NCBI RefSeq assembly: GCF_000270245.1
Contig: NC_015635.1
Span: 2,976,001-3,040,000, forward strand
From: Microlunatus phosphovorus NM-1
Lineage (GTDB): Bacteria > Actinomycetota > Actinomycetes > Propionibacteriales > Propionibacteriaceae
Direction of reading: 5' to 3'
Length of the DNA: 64,000 nt
The notes beneath the pieces were generated by a model. It did not search any database and had not been told where the DNA came from. It worked only from the letters and a program-made list of their open reading frames with translations. Positions 46,588 through 55,086 of the stretch are shown piece by piece; position 1 is the first letter of the stretch; each line of letters opens with the position of its first letter. A program made the position numbers and the translations under genes.

Positions 46588-47262
46588 TTACTCGTCGGCG
46601 TCGAGTCGATAGCCGAGACCCCGTACGGTGTGCAAGGTCGAGAGACCGAACGGCGCGTCGATCTTGCGCCGTAGATAGCCGATGTAGACCTCGACGATGT
46701 TGTCACTGCCCTCGAAGGCGGAGTCCCAGACGTTGTCGAGAATCTCCGCCTTGCTCACGACGTCGCCGGCGTTGCGCATCAAGAAGTGCAGCAGCCCGAA
46801 CTCGCGCGCGGTCAAGGAGATCGGGGTGCCGTCGCGTTCCACCGCCCGACGTCCCGGGTCCATCGCCAGAGTCCCGACGGTGATCAGCACGGGTCGCGCC
46901 GGGGCGCCACGCCGGATCAAGGCCCGCAGCCGGGCGACCAGGATCATGAAGCTGAACGGCTTGGTGAGGTAGTCGTCCGCGCCCAGGTCGAACGCGTCGG
47001 TCTGGTCGTAGTCGCCGTCCTTGGCGGTCAGCATCAGCACCGGCGTCCAGACCTTCCGCGCTCTGAGCTTCTTCAGCACGTCGTAGCCGTTCAACCCGGG
47101 AAGCATGATGTCCAGCACGATCGCGTCGTAGCTGTTCTCGGTCGCGGCCCACAGACCGATGACTCCGTCGGAGACGATGTCGGCCTCGAAGCCCTCGGCG
47201 CGAAGCCCGTCCTTCACCACCGCCGCGAGCCGCTGCTCGTCTTCCACCAGGAGGATCTTCAC
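46588..47262 (-). CDS. OmpR-family response regulator
   Basis: A 224-residue regulator. The receiver domain has VEDE, phosphoacceptor Asp51 in AIVLDIMLPGLNG, MLTAKD and the Lys of DDYLTKPFSF. The winged-helix DNA-binding domain has SLTAREFGLLHFLMRNAGDVVSK and VYIGYLRRKIDAPFG. No kinase gene adjoins it; the nearest unpaired kinase is at 49727-51190, across two membrane-enzyme genes. CTCAG-type direct repeats nearby are its likely binding sites. Confidence 0.92.
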   Translation of the reverse strand: MKILLVEDEQRLAAVVKDGLRAEGFEADIVSDGVIGLWAATENSYDAIVLDIMLPGLNGYDVLKKLRARKVWTPVLMLTAKDGDYDQTDAFDLGADDYLTKPFSFMILVARLRALIRRGAPARPVLITVGTLAMDPGRRAVERDGTPISLTAREFGLLHFLMRNAGDVVSKAEILDNVWDSAFEGSDNIVEVYIGYLRRKIDAPFGLSTLHTVRGLGYRLDADE

Positions 47263-47325
47263 GTTCGCCTCTCACCAGCTCAGCCCAGGTCGATCCAGGT
47301 CGACGGTCATTGTCGATGATCGTTG

Positions 47326-47341
47326 CTGAACCAAAGCTGAG
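47326..47341 (-). promoter_or_regulatory. CTCAG/TTCAG direct repeat upstream of the response regulator
   Basis: On the minus strand CTCAG (47337-47341) and TTCAG (47326-47330) have the same 11-bp period as the two sites on the plus strand. The repeat lies about 65 nt upstream of the regulator's start, suggesting autoregulation. Confidence 0.4.
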
Positions 47342-47394
47342 TTGCCGGCGGCTCCTGACCTGTTGCTGAGCGACCGCTGGGAGCCGACTGCGAT

Positions 47395-47410
47395 CTCAGC
47401 GCAGTCTCAG
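47395..47410 (+). promoter_or_regulatory. CTCAG direct repeat, putative response-regulator site
   Basis: The nonamer TCTCAGCGC occurs at 47394-47402 and 47405-47413, an exact 11-bp direct repeat. The second CTCAG begins 28 nt before the ATG at 47434. This is the best copy of the motif shared with 45543-45558. Confidence 0.65.
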
Positions 47411-47433
47411 CGCGTGTCCCAGACCATCCGGTC

Positions 47434-49010
47434 ATGGAGAGCGCGACCTGGATGATCAACAGGCCGAGCCCGGGCACGAGCCGCAGGACGGCAACGTGGA
47501 TCATCGTCATGGTCACCGTGGCCACCACGGCGTTCGCAGTGCGGCTGACACCGGTGCTCGCCGGTGGCGGGCTCTTCGGCCGCGGGAACTACGACGACGG
47601 GGTCTACTACACCGCCGCCGCCGGATTCGTGCACGGACTGATGCCCTACCGGGACTTCCTGCTCCTGCACCCACCCGGCATCGTGCTCGCGCTCGCACCA
47701 TTCGCTGCCTTGGCCGATCTGGTGGGCGAACCGACGGCGTTCGCTGTCGCCCGGATCGGATTCATGATCATCGGCTCGGCCAATGCCGTGCTGGTCGCGG
47801 TCGCACTGCGCCGTCTCGGGCTGGCCGCCGCGATGGTCGGCGGGCTCACGTACGCGGTGTTCTTTCCAGCTGTCTACGTGGAGCACACCACGCTCCTGGA
47901 ACCGTTGGCCACCGGTTTCCTGCTCGGTGCGGTGAGCTTGATCGGGTCCGCTCCCAGGTCCCATGCGGTGGAGATCCCATCCGGCGCGAGGGCGTTCCGC
48001 TCGGCTCACACCGGGCTGTTGCGCATGATCATGGCCGGCGTGCTGCTCGGTGTGGCGACCGCGATCAAGGTGTGGGGTGTGGTGCCTGCGGTCGCCATGA
48101 TCGCCTGGGTCTTGGCTACCTCGGTTGGCGCCGAGCGCTCGCGACGACCGCCGGGTACGCGGCCGGTGCCACCGCGATCTGTCTGCCGTTCTTCGTGGCG
48201 GCCCCACGGCAGATGTGGCGACTGGTCCTGCTTGCTCAGCTCGGCCGCCCGCGGGTGGCCGGCGGCTGGCTCGAGCGGGTGCACGATATCGCCGGGCTGA
48301 CTCCATTCGGCTCCATCGCGACCGGATGGTTGGTCCTGGCCGGAGCTGTCCTCCTGTTCGGCAGCCTGGCGGCCTGGCAGTCTCGGGAAGGCCGCGTCGG
48401 TGTGCTGTTGTTCGGCGTCACAGTGGCGCTGCTGCTCACTACTCCCTCCTGGTTCCTCCACTACGCGGCCCTGAGCGCGGCACCGACAGCACTCGTCCTG
48501 GGCGCGGCCGCGGGCTGGTTGAGCGTGCGAATCAGGCGGCCAATCACCGCGATCATCGCCGGGACCGTAGCCATCGGATTGATTGCTGCCTACGGCAGCC
48601 TCGTACTCGCCCGCCCGTTCGGTCGTCCGTTTCCGGCGGCCCAATTGCAACCGGCGGTGGCCGTCTCGAAGACCTGCGTGACCACCGACGATCCGATCAG
48701 CTTGATCGAACTCGACGTACTCCGGCGCAACCTGCGCCGCAACTGTCCGCTCATGGTCGACCTCGGCGGCTACAACTACGCCCTTCAGGTCGGCACTCCG
48801 CGGTTTCACAGCCGTGCCAAGAGTCCGAAGTGGCAGAACCTGGCTCTGGACTACCTGACCAGCGGAGATACGACCGTCCTCGGCATTCGGTTCCGCCAGG
48901 GCTATGGCTACAGCAGGACCACCGCGGCCCGGGTCAGGTCCTGGCCGGTGGTGGCAAGGGCCGACGGGCTCGCTGTCCGCAGACCCATCCCGATGGACCT
49001 GAACCGCTGA
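47434..49010 (+). CDS. Membrane glycosyltransferase, GT39/ArnT-like (one-base frameshift near 48115)
   Basis: A multi-helix GT-C-fold enzyme of about 525 residues when repaired. The N-terminal loop carries GNYDDGVYYTAAAGFVHG (catalytic acidic pair) and LLLHPPGIVLALAP, typical of polyprenyl-phosphate-sugar-dependent transferases. The first frame is good to MIAWVL; restoring one G in the GG at 48114-48115 gives AWVLGYLGWRRALATTAG and continues to the stop at 49010. It is likely to add a sugar to a cell-envelope acceptor. First gene of an operon with a PAP2 phosphatase and a histidine kinase. Confidence 0.8.
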
Positions 49011-49031
49011 GCTGGGTGGAAGGAAACGATC

Positions 49032-49730
49032 ATGGCAGGGCTCACTTCGACAACCAGACACCGCTGGCTGTACGGAGCCGCGCTCGGGTTTCCCGCGTTC
49101 ATCCTGCTGACCTGGTGGGTGCACCACATCGACGGACCCGCAGGTATCGACGAGGCGGTGCTCGCGGCAACTGTTCAAGGACGTACGAGACCGCTCACAA
49201 TCGTGGCGACCGTCAGCACCGGTCTCGGCTCGACCGTTGGCGTGATCATCGCTGCAATCCTGGCGGCACTGCTTTTGCTGTGGCGGACCCGCCGGCTGCT
49301 GCTGTCGTTGATCTTGACGATCACTGTCGTGGAGACAGCTGCCGTCGTCTTCTTGACCAAGGAACTGGTCGCTCGTGACCGTCCGCCCACCGATTGGTTG
49401 ATCGGAGCACCGGCCGGCGATCCCGCGTTTCCCTCCGGCCACACGACGAATGGCTCAGTCGTCTACGTCCTGAGCGCGATCTATCTGGCCACCACACTGA
49501 CGCACCGCTGGTCTCGGGCGCTTCTGGTTGCGGCCGGCATCCTGATCGGAATCGCGATCGGCCTCAGCCGGATCTATCTCGGCTACCACTGGGCGACCGA
49601 TGTCCTGGGCGGCTGGCTGCTGGCAATCGCCGTCTGTGGGACTGCCACCTATGTCGCTTGTCGACTTCAACGGATCGACCGCGCCGTCGGCTACGGTGCT
49701 GGGGTGGCGTATCAGCGGGCGCCCCGGTGA
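49032..49730 (+). CDS. PAP2-family membrane phosphatase
   Basis: A 232-residue protein with five or six helices and the three-part PAP2 active site: KELVARDRPP, PSGHTTNG (catalytic His) and SRIYLGYHWATDVLGG (second His). It likely dephosphorylates a lipid pyrophosphate or phosphatidate, which fits recycling of the lipid carrier used by the glycosyltransferase upstream. GGAAGGAAA precedes the ATG. The stop overlaps the kinase start as GTGA. Confidence 0.92.
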   Translation: MAGLTSTTRHRWLYGAALGFPAFILLTWWVHHIDGPAGIDEAVLAATVQGRTRPLTIVATVSTGLGSTVGVIIAAILAALLLLWRTRRLLLSLILTITVVETAAVVFLTKELVARDRPPTDWLIGAPAGDPAFPSGHTTNGSVVYVLSAIYLATTLTHRWSRALLVAAGILIGIAIGLSRIYLGYHWATDVLGGWLLAIAVCGTATYVACRLQRIDRAVGYGAGVAYQRAPR

Positions 49731-51190
49731 GCCGTCCCCACGGTCCCACCACAACACCCTCGAGCAGGCTGCGACGGTGGATCGTGGCTGTCGGCAGTCG
49801 CATCGGGGTGCGGGCTCGATCAGTGCTGGTGGCTGTCGTCGTGGTGTGCGTGGCCCTCCTCATCGGCGAGTCGGCTCTGGTCTGGATGCTGCAGTCGAAC
49901 TTGGAGCAGACCGCCGAGGCCAACGCCCAGGCCCGCGCCTCGGAGATCGTCACCCAGCTCACCACTGACGGCCTCGCCGCGACCCGGGAAGAGATCGCCG
50001 ACCGGACCCGCCACAACTCGGTGGTCCAGATCCTCGACGACCGAGGAAACGTACTCGTCGCCTCCAGCGCGGACGTCTCACGCCAACCGCTGTCGCCCCA
50101 GCGTCCGGCGCCCGGCGCGTACGAGTCGGTCGAGACCGACCACCTCAGCGCCGGGAGCGACGGCGAGTGGAAGGTCGTGACGACGGCGGTCCGCCTCGAT
50201 TCGACCCTTTACTACGTGCAGTCCGCGGTCCCGGTCGGGGAACAGCACGAGACCATCGAGATCGTCGCCATGTTCTTGTTGGCCGGCACCCCGCTGCTGC
50301 TCGGCGCCGTCGCCCTCGCGGTCTGGCTGCTCGTCGGTCGTGCGCTGCGCTCGGTGGAGCAGATCCGTGGCACGGTTGCCGAGATCGATGCGCAGCGGCT
50401 CGCGCAGCGCGTCACCGTACCACCGACCCGCGACGAGATCGCGGCCCTCGCCACCACCATGAACACGATGCTCGATCGGCTCGAAGCCTCCGACCGGGCC
50501 CAACGCGCCTTCGTCTCCGATGCCAGTCATGAGCTGAGAAGCCCGGTGGCCACCTTGAGTACGGCCGGGGAACTCGCTGCGACGGCAGATCCAGCCCGAA
50601 GAGCTGCCTTGCTGGCAACCATGAACACCGAGATCGCCCGGCTGCGTGGTCTGGTGGAGGACCTGATGACCTTGGCCCGGGCAGATGCCCGCGATCTCGG
50701 GATCCCCCGGGCCGAGGTCGACCTCGACGATCTCGTGGCCGACGAGGCCCGACGGCTACGACTCACCAACAGCGTCGTGGTGACCGCCGCGATCGAGCCT
50801 GTCCGGGTGCTCGGCGACCAACGACGACTCGAGCAGGCACTCCGCAACCTCATCGACAACGCGGCCCGGCACGCCTCGACCACGGTCCGGCTGACCCTGA
50901 CCTCCACCGCAACCGAGGCGATCATCTGGGTCGACGACGATGGACCCGGTATCCCTGTCGCCGACCGTGATCGGATCTTCGATCGGTTCGTCCGCCTCGA
51001 CGAAGCCCGGAGCCGCGATCAGGGCGGCAGCGGTCTCGGACTGGCGATCACCCGCACGACCCTGCGCGCTCACGACGGCGATGCGTCCGTCGTGGACAGC
51101 CCCGACGACTGGTGCCGATTCGAGATCCGACTCCCCTTGGTCACAGAGTCGCTCGATCACTCGGCTGGACCCCGAGGCTGCGGGAACTGA
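49727..51190 (+). CDS. Sensor histidine kinase
   Basis: A 487-residue membrane kinase: TM1 SVLVAVVVVCVALLIGESAL, an extracytoplasmic sensor of about 130 residues, TM2 (VAMFLLAGTPLLLGAVALAVWLLV) and a HAMP linker. HisKA has VSDASHELRSPVATL (phosphoacceptor His268), and the ATP lid region has LIDNAARHAS, DDGPGIP and GGSGLGLAI. GTG 49727 overlaps the PAP2 stop. No regulator adjoins it; the unpaired OmpR-type regulator at 46588 is the most likely partner. It converges with kdpE. Confidence 0.92.
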   Translation: MSRPHGPTTTPSSRLRRWIVAVGSRIGVRARSVLVAVVVVCVALLIGESALVWMLQSNLEQTAEANAQARASEIVTQLTTDGLAATREEIADRTRHNSVVQILDDRGNVLVASSADVSRQPLSPQRPAPGAYESVETDHLSAGSDGEWKVVTTAVRLDSTLYYVQSAVPVGEQHETIEIVAMFLLAGTPLLLGAVALAVWLLVGRALRSVEQIRGTVAEIDAQRLAQRVTVPPTRDEIAALATTMNTMLDRLEASDRAQRAFVSDASHELRSPVATLSTAGELAATADPARRAALLATMNTEIARLRGLVEDLMTLARADARDLGIPRAEVDLDDLVADEARRLRLTNSVVVTAAIEPVRVLGDQRRLEQALRNLIDNAARHASTTVRLTLTSTATEAIIWVDDDGPGIPVADRDRIFDRFVRLDEARSRDQGGSGLGLAITRTTLRAHDGDASVVDSPDDWCRFEIRLPLVTESLDHSAGPRGCGN

Positions 51191-51204
51191 TCCCAGCCAA
51201 AGAG

Positions 51205-51891
51205 TCAGGGAACGAACCGGTAGCCGACCCCGGGCTCGGTGAAGAAGTGCCGAGGATGCTGCGGATCGGTTTCGAGCTTGCGACGCAACTGGGCCATGTA
51301 GACCCGGAGATAGTGACTCTGATTCTCGTACGAGGGTCCCCAGATCTCCCGCAACAGCTGATGCTGCCGGACGAGTGAGCCTGGCCGCCGAGTGAGTGCC
51401 TCCACCAGCCGCCATTCGGTCGGCGTGAGATGGATCGGCTCACCATTGCGCAGGGCGATGTGCTCGGTCAGATCGAGGCGCAACGTGTCCGTCGTGACGA
51501 TCACAGCCTCGTCCTCCGTCTGGGGGTCGACGGCAGCGTGCCGGAGTGCGGCCCGGATCCTGGCCATCAACTCCTCCACGCCGAAAGGCTTCGTGACGTA
51601 GTCGTCGGCGCCGAGATCCAGCGCTTCGACCTTGTCCTCCGACGAGTGCCTGGCCGACAGCACGATGACCGGCACGGTGTTGGTGGCGCGAAGTCGGCGC
51701 AGCACACTGACTCCGTCGAGATCAGGCAGACCGAGATCCAGCACGAGCAGGTCCGGCTCGTCCTCGGCTACCACCTGCAGCGCCGTCCGGCCATCGCGCG
51801 CGACAATCACCTCGTAGCCACGGGCCCGCAGGTTGATCCGCAAGGTCCGGACCAACGCCGGATCGTCATCGACCACCAAGACTCGAGTCAT
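51205..51891 (-). CDS. kdpE: KDP operon response regulator KdpE
   Basis: A 228-residue OmpR-type regulator: VVDDDPALVRTL, phosphoacceptor Asp52 in LLVLDLGLPDLDG, VLSARHSSEDKVEALDLGADDYVTKPFG, and winged helix HLTPTEWRLVEALTRRPGSLV with YMAQLRRKLE. Its ATG overlaps the kdpD stop as ATGA. It activates the potassium-uptake operon when phosphorylated by KdpD. Confidence 0.95.
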   Translation of the reverse strand: MTRVLVVDDDPALVRTLRINLRARGYEVIVARDGRTALQVVAEDEPDLLVLDLGLPDLDGVSVLRRLRATNTVPVIVLSARHSSEDKVEALDLGADDYVTKPFGVEELMARIRAALRHAAVDPQTEDEAVIVTTDTLRLDLTEHIALRNGEPIHLTPTEWRLVEALTRRPGSLVRQHQLLREIWGPSYENQSHYLRVYMAQLRRKLETDPQHPRHFFTEPGVGYRFVP

Positions 51892-54494
51892 AGGTTGTCC
51901 TCGGCGGGTGGTGGGTTGGGGCCAGCCGAGGGAAGGTCGATGATCACGGTGAGCCCACCGCCGGGAGTCTCCTCCGCGGTCACGGTGCCCCCCATGGCTT
52001 CGGCCAGACCGCGGGCGACGGCCAAGCCGAGCCCCACCCCACCACCTGCGGGCACGTCCCCGAGGCGCTGGAACGGCTCGAAGATCGCGTCCAGCGCCTC
52101 CGCCGGCACGCCGGGGCCACGGTCGACGATCCGCAACGTCGCTCGCAGCTCCCCGCTGGGCGTGGTCCAACTGGAGCCGGTGATCGTGATCGGGGACGCG
52201 GGCCCGTACTTGAGGGCGTTCTCGACCACGTTGGCGATCACCCGGTCGAGCAGCCCGGGGTCGGCGAGAGCCGGCGGGAGATCATCCGGACCGCTGACAG
52301 CAATGCCGTCGGCACCGGCGATGTTGGCCAGGGTCCACTCGGCAGCCGACAACAGATCCACCTCGGTGGTGAGCGCGGTGACCAACTGGGTCTGCAGGCG
52401 ACTCATGTCGAGCAGGTTGGCGACCAGCGCATCGAGCCGGTCGGCGGACTCCTCCACGGTCGCCAGCAACTCCTCGCGATCGTGCGGTGACCAGGCGATC
52501 GCAGTGTTGCGAAGGCTGGAGGTGGCCGCCTTGATGGCCGCCAGCGGGCTCCGCAGATCATGCGAGACGGCGGCAAGCAGTGCCGTCTTGGTGCGGTTGC
52601 CCTCGTCCAGCAGCCGGACCCGCACCGACTCCTGCTCGGCCCGCCGGCGCTCCTCCAGCACGGCGAAGTGCGCGGCGTACGCGGTCAGCAGCCGTTGATC
52701 CGTCGCATTCAGCGGTCTGCCGTGCAGCATGAGTTGCAGGTTCGGCCCTGCCGCGACACGACTGCTCTCGACAGTGCTTCCCGGCTCGCCCCAGACCGCC
52801 ACGGTTTCCTCAACTGCGTTCTCCTCGACCGCGTTCTCCCCAACCAACGGGTCACCGGCCGTGCGAATCAGCCGCGCGCCGGTCATACCGAGCGCCTCTC
52901 CGGTCTGTCGCAGCAGTTCCTCCGGATCGTCACCGGATTGGAGCAGGCTGTGGGCCAGGACGGCCAGGGTATTGGCCTCCATCCTGGCTTCCTGCGCCTC
53001 CTGAGTGCGTCGGGCCGACCGGTCGACCACCGATGCCACCGCCACCCCGACCAGCACGAAGAGCACGATCGCGAAGGCGTTCTCCGGATCGGCGATGGTG
53101 AACGTACGGGTCGGTGGTACGAACAAGAAGTTGAGCGCGAGACTGCTCAGCACCGCGGCGATCACGGACGGCCACATCCCGCCCAGCAGGGCCGTGCCGA
53201 CGACGAGGGTCAGCAGCAGCATCGACTCGGTCGGCAGCCCGTGGAGATCAGACGTGGCCAGCAGCGCCAGAGACACGACCACGGTGCCCACGACGGCCAG
53301 CAGATAGCCGGCGACCTGCCGGCGGCGACTGAGTGTGCGTCGGCTGCGTCGCTGCCGGCCGGCTCGGCGAGCGTAGTCGTGGGTGACGACGTGCACATCG
53401 ATCTCCCCCGAACCGGCGATCACCTCCTCCCCCACGCCAGGCTGCAGGAGAGCGGAGATCCGGCTGCGTCGACTCGCGCCGATCAGCACCTGGGTGGCGT
53501 TCACACCCCGAGCCACGTCCAGCAGACCGGTGGCGGAGTCGTGCGCCACCACGGCCTGGAACTCGCCGCCCAGTTCCTCGGCGGCCACCCGAAGCCGCTC
53601 CAAGGCGGCCGGAGACACCGCGGCCAATCCGTCCTGACGACTGACATAGACCGCCAGCCACTCGCCACCCGCGCTGCGCGACGCGATCCGCGCTGCCCGG
53701 CGCATCAAGGCGATGGACTCGGGACCGCCGGAGATCCCGACCACTACCCGCTCGCGGGCCGGCCAGGTGCCGGTGATGTGGTGCCGTCCGCGATAGCGCT
53801 CCAGACCGGCATCGACCCGGTCGGCCAGCCAGAGCAGGGCCAGTTCCCGGAGCGCGGTGAGATTGCCCTCCCGAAAGTAGTTCGACAAGGCCGCGTCGAT
53901 CTTGTCCGCCGGGTAGACGTTGCCATGGGCCAGCCGTCGTCGCAGGGCTTCGGGGCTCATGTCGACCAGCTCGATGCTGTCGGCTGACCGGACCACGCGG
54001 TCGGGTACGGTCTCGCGCTGCCGGACTCCGGTGATCGAGGTGACCACGTCGTTCAGCGACTCCAGATGCTGGATGTTGACGGTCGTGATCACGTCTATTC
54101 CCGCGGCCAGAATCGTCTCGACGTCCTGCCACCGCTTGGGGTTCCTCCGCTGCTCCGAACTCGCGTCCACAGCATTGGTGTGGGCGAGCTCGTCCACCAA
54201 CGCCACCTTCGGCCGCCGAGCGAGGACCGCCTCCAGGTCGAGCTCGTCGACCAGCAACCCGCCATGGTCGACCTGTCGACGCGGCAGCACTTCCAACCCG
54301 TCCAATGCCGCCGCAGTCTTGGCCCGACTGTGCGTCTCGACGAAGGCGACCACCACATCCGTGCCTCGTTCGGCGCGCCGCTGACCCTCCTGAAGCATGG
54401 CGAAGGTCTTCCCGACGCCCGGCGCCGCGCCGAGGTAGACCCGCAGAATGCCGCGCTCCACGCCGCCAGTGTGCCCGACCGCAGCCACCTGCAC
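51888..54494 (-). CDS. kdpD: Potassium sensor histidine kinase KdpD
   Basis: An 868-residue full-length KdpD. The N-terminal KdpD domain has Walker A GAAPGVGKTFAML and VDELAHTNA, then a Usp-like domain (ERVVVGISGGPESIALMRRA). Four DUF4118 helices follow, then a GAF region, HisKA (LLAAVSHDLRSPLAAIK) and HATPase (VVENALKYG, GGGVGLGLAVARGLAEAMGG). It senses low potassium or osmotic stress. The GTG start directly follows the kdpC stop with no gap. Confidence 0.95.
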   Translation of the reverse strand: MQVAAVGHTGGVERGILRVYLGAAPGVGKTFAMLQEGQRRAERGTDVVVAFVETHSRAKTAAALDGLEVLPRRQVDHGGLLVDELDLEAVLARRPKVALVDELAHTNAVDASSEQRRNPKRWQDVETILAAGIDVITTVNIQHLESLNDVVTSITGVRQRETVPDRVVRSADSIELVDMSPEALRRRLAHGNVYPADKIDAALSNYFREGNLTALRELALLWLADRVDAGLERYRGRHHITGTWPARERVVVGISGGPESIALMRRAARIASRSAGGEWLAVYVSRQDGLAAVSPAALERLRVAAEELGGEFQAVVAHDSATGLLDVARGVNATQVLIGASRRSRISALLQPGVGEEVIAGSGEIDVHVVTHDYARRAGRQRRSRRTLSRRRQVAGYLLAVVGTVVVSLALLATSDLHGLPTESMLLLTLVVGTALLGGMWPSVIAAVLSSLALNFLFVPPTRTFTIADPENAFAIVLFVLVGVAVASVVDRSARRTQEAQEARMEANTLAVLAHSLLQSGDDPEELLRQTGEALGMTGARLIRTAGDPLVGENAVEENAVEETVAVWGEPGSTVESSRVAAGPNLQLMLHGRPLNATDQRLLTAYAAHFAVLEERRRAEQESVRVRLLDEGNRTKTALLAAVSHDLRSPLAAIKAATSSLRNTAIAWSPHDREELLATVEESADRLDALVANLLDMSRLQTQLVTALTTEVDLLSAAEWTLANIAGADGIAVSGPDDLPPALADPGLLDRVIANVVENALKYGPASPITITGSSWTTPSGELRATLRIVDRGPGVPAEALDAIFEPFQRLGDVPAGGGVGLGLAVARGLAEAMGGTVTAEETPGGGLTVIIDLPSAGPNPPPAEDNL

Positions 54495-55067
54495 TCAGCC
54501 CGATCTCTGCAACGCGAGGTTGAGCTCGACGACATTGACTCGAGGCTCTCCCAGGAACCCCAGGGACCGGCCGAGGACCTGTCGTTCGACCAGCTGACGT
54601 ACCTCATCGACCGGCAGGTCTCGGACCCGTGCGACCCGGTCGACCTGGAGGCGCGCGTACGCCGGTGAGATGTAGGGGTCCAGTCCCGACCCTGAGCTGG
54701 TCACCGCGTCAGGGGGAACCGCACTCGGCGAGACTCCGTCCCGTACGGCGATCTGTTGCCGACGCTGCTCGATGAGCCCAGCCAGCTCACCGTCATTGGG
54801 ACCCGCGTTGCTGCCGCCACTGGCCAGCGGGTCATGGTCGCCGGCAGAGGGCCGGGGTTGGAACCACCCGTCACCGGAGAAGGACTGAGCAATCAACGAG
54901 GATCCGACCACCTGACCGTTGTCGGTGAGCAGGGAGCCGTGAGCCTGGTGCTGCAGCCCGAGCTGGCCTATCGCGAGAATCAGCAGCGGGTAGCCAACGC
55001 CGAGCAGCACGGTGAGCACCAGCAGGCAACGCATCGCCGTACCGAGCTGACGGAGGACTTGAAGCAT
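54495..55067 (-). CDS. kdpC: Potassium-transporting ATPase subunit KdpC
   Basis: A 190-residue subunit with one N-terminal helix (CLLVLTVLLGVGYPLLILAIGQL) and the conserved NGQVVGSSLIAQSF, WFQPRPSAGDHD and ASGGSNAGPN, plus VTSSGSGLDPYISPAYARLQ. ATG 55067 is chosen because GAGGAAGG lies just upstream; the frame also allows 55085. The helix assists nucleotide binding by KdpB. Confidence 0.94.
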   Translation of the reverse strand: MLQVLRQLGTAMRCLLVLTVLLGVGYPLLILAIGQLGLQHQAHGSLLTDNGQVVGSSLIAQSFSGDGWFQPRPSAGDHDPLASGGSNAGPNDGELAGLIEQRRQQIAVRDGVSPSAVPPDAVTSSGSGLDPYISPAYARLQVDRVARVRDLPVDEVRQLVERQVLGRSLGFLGEPRVNVVELNLALQRSG

Positions 55068-55086
55068 GTCGACCTTCCTCACCATC

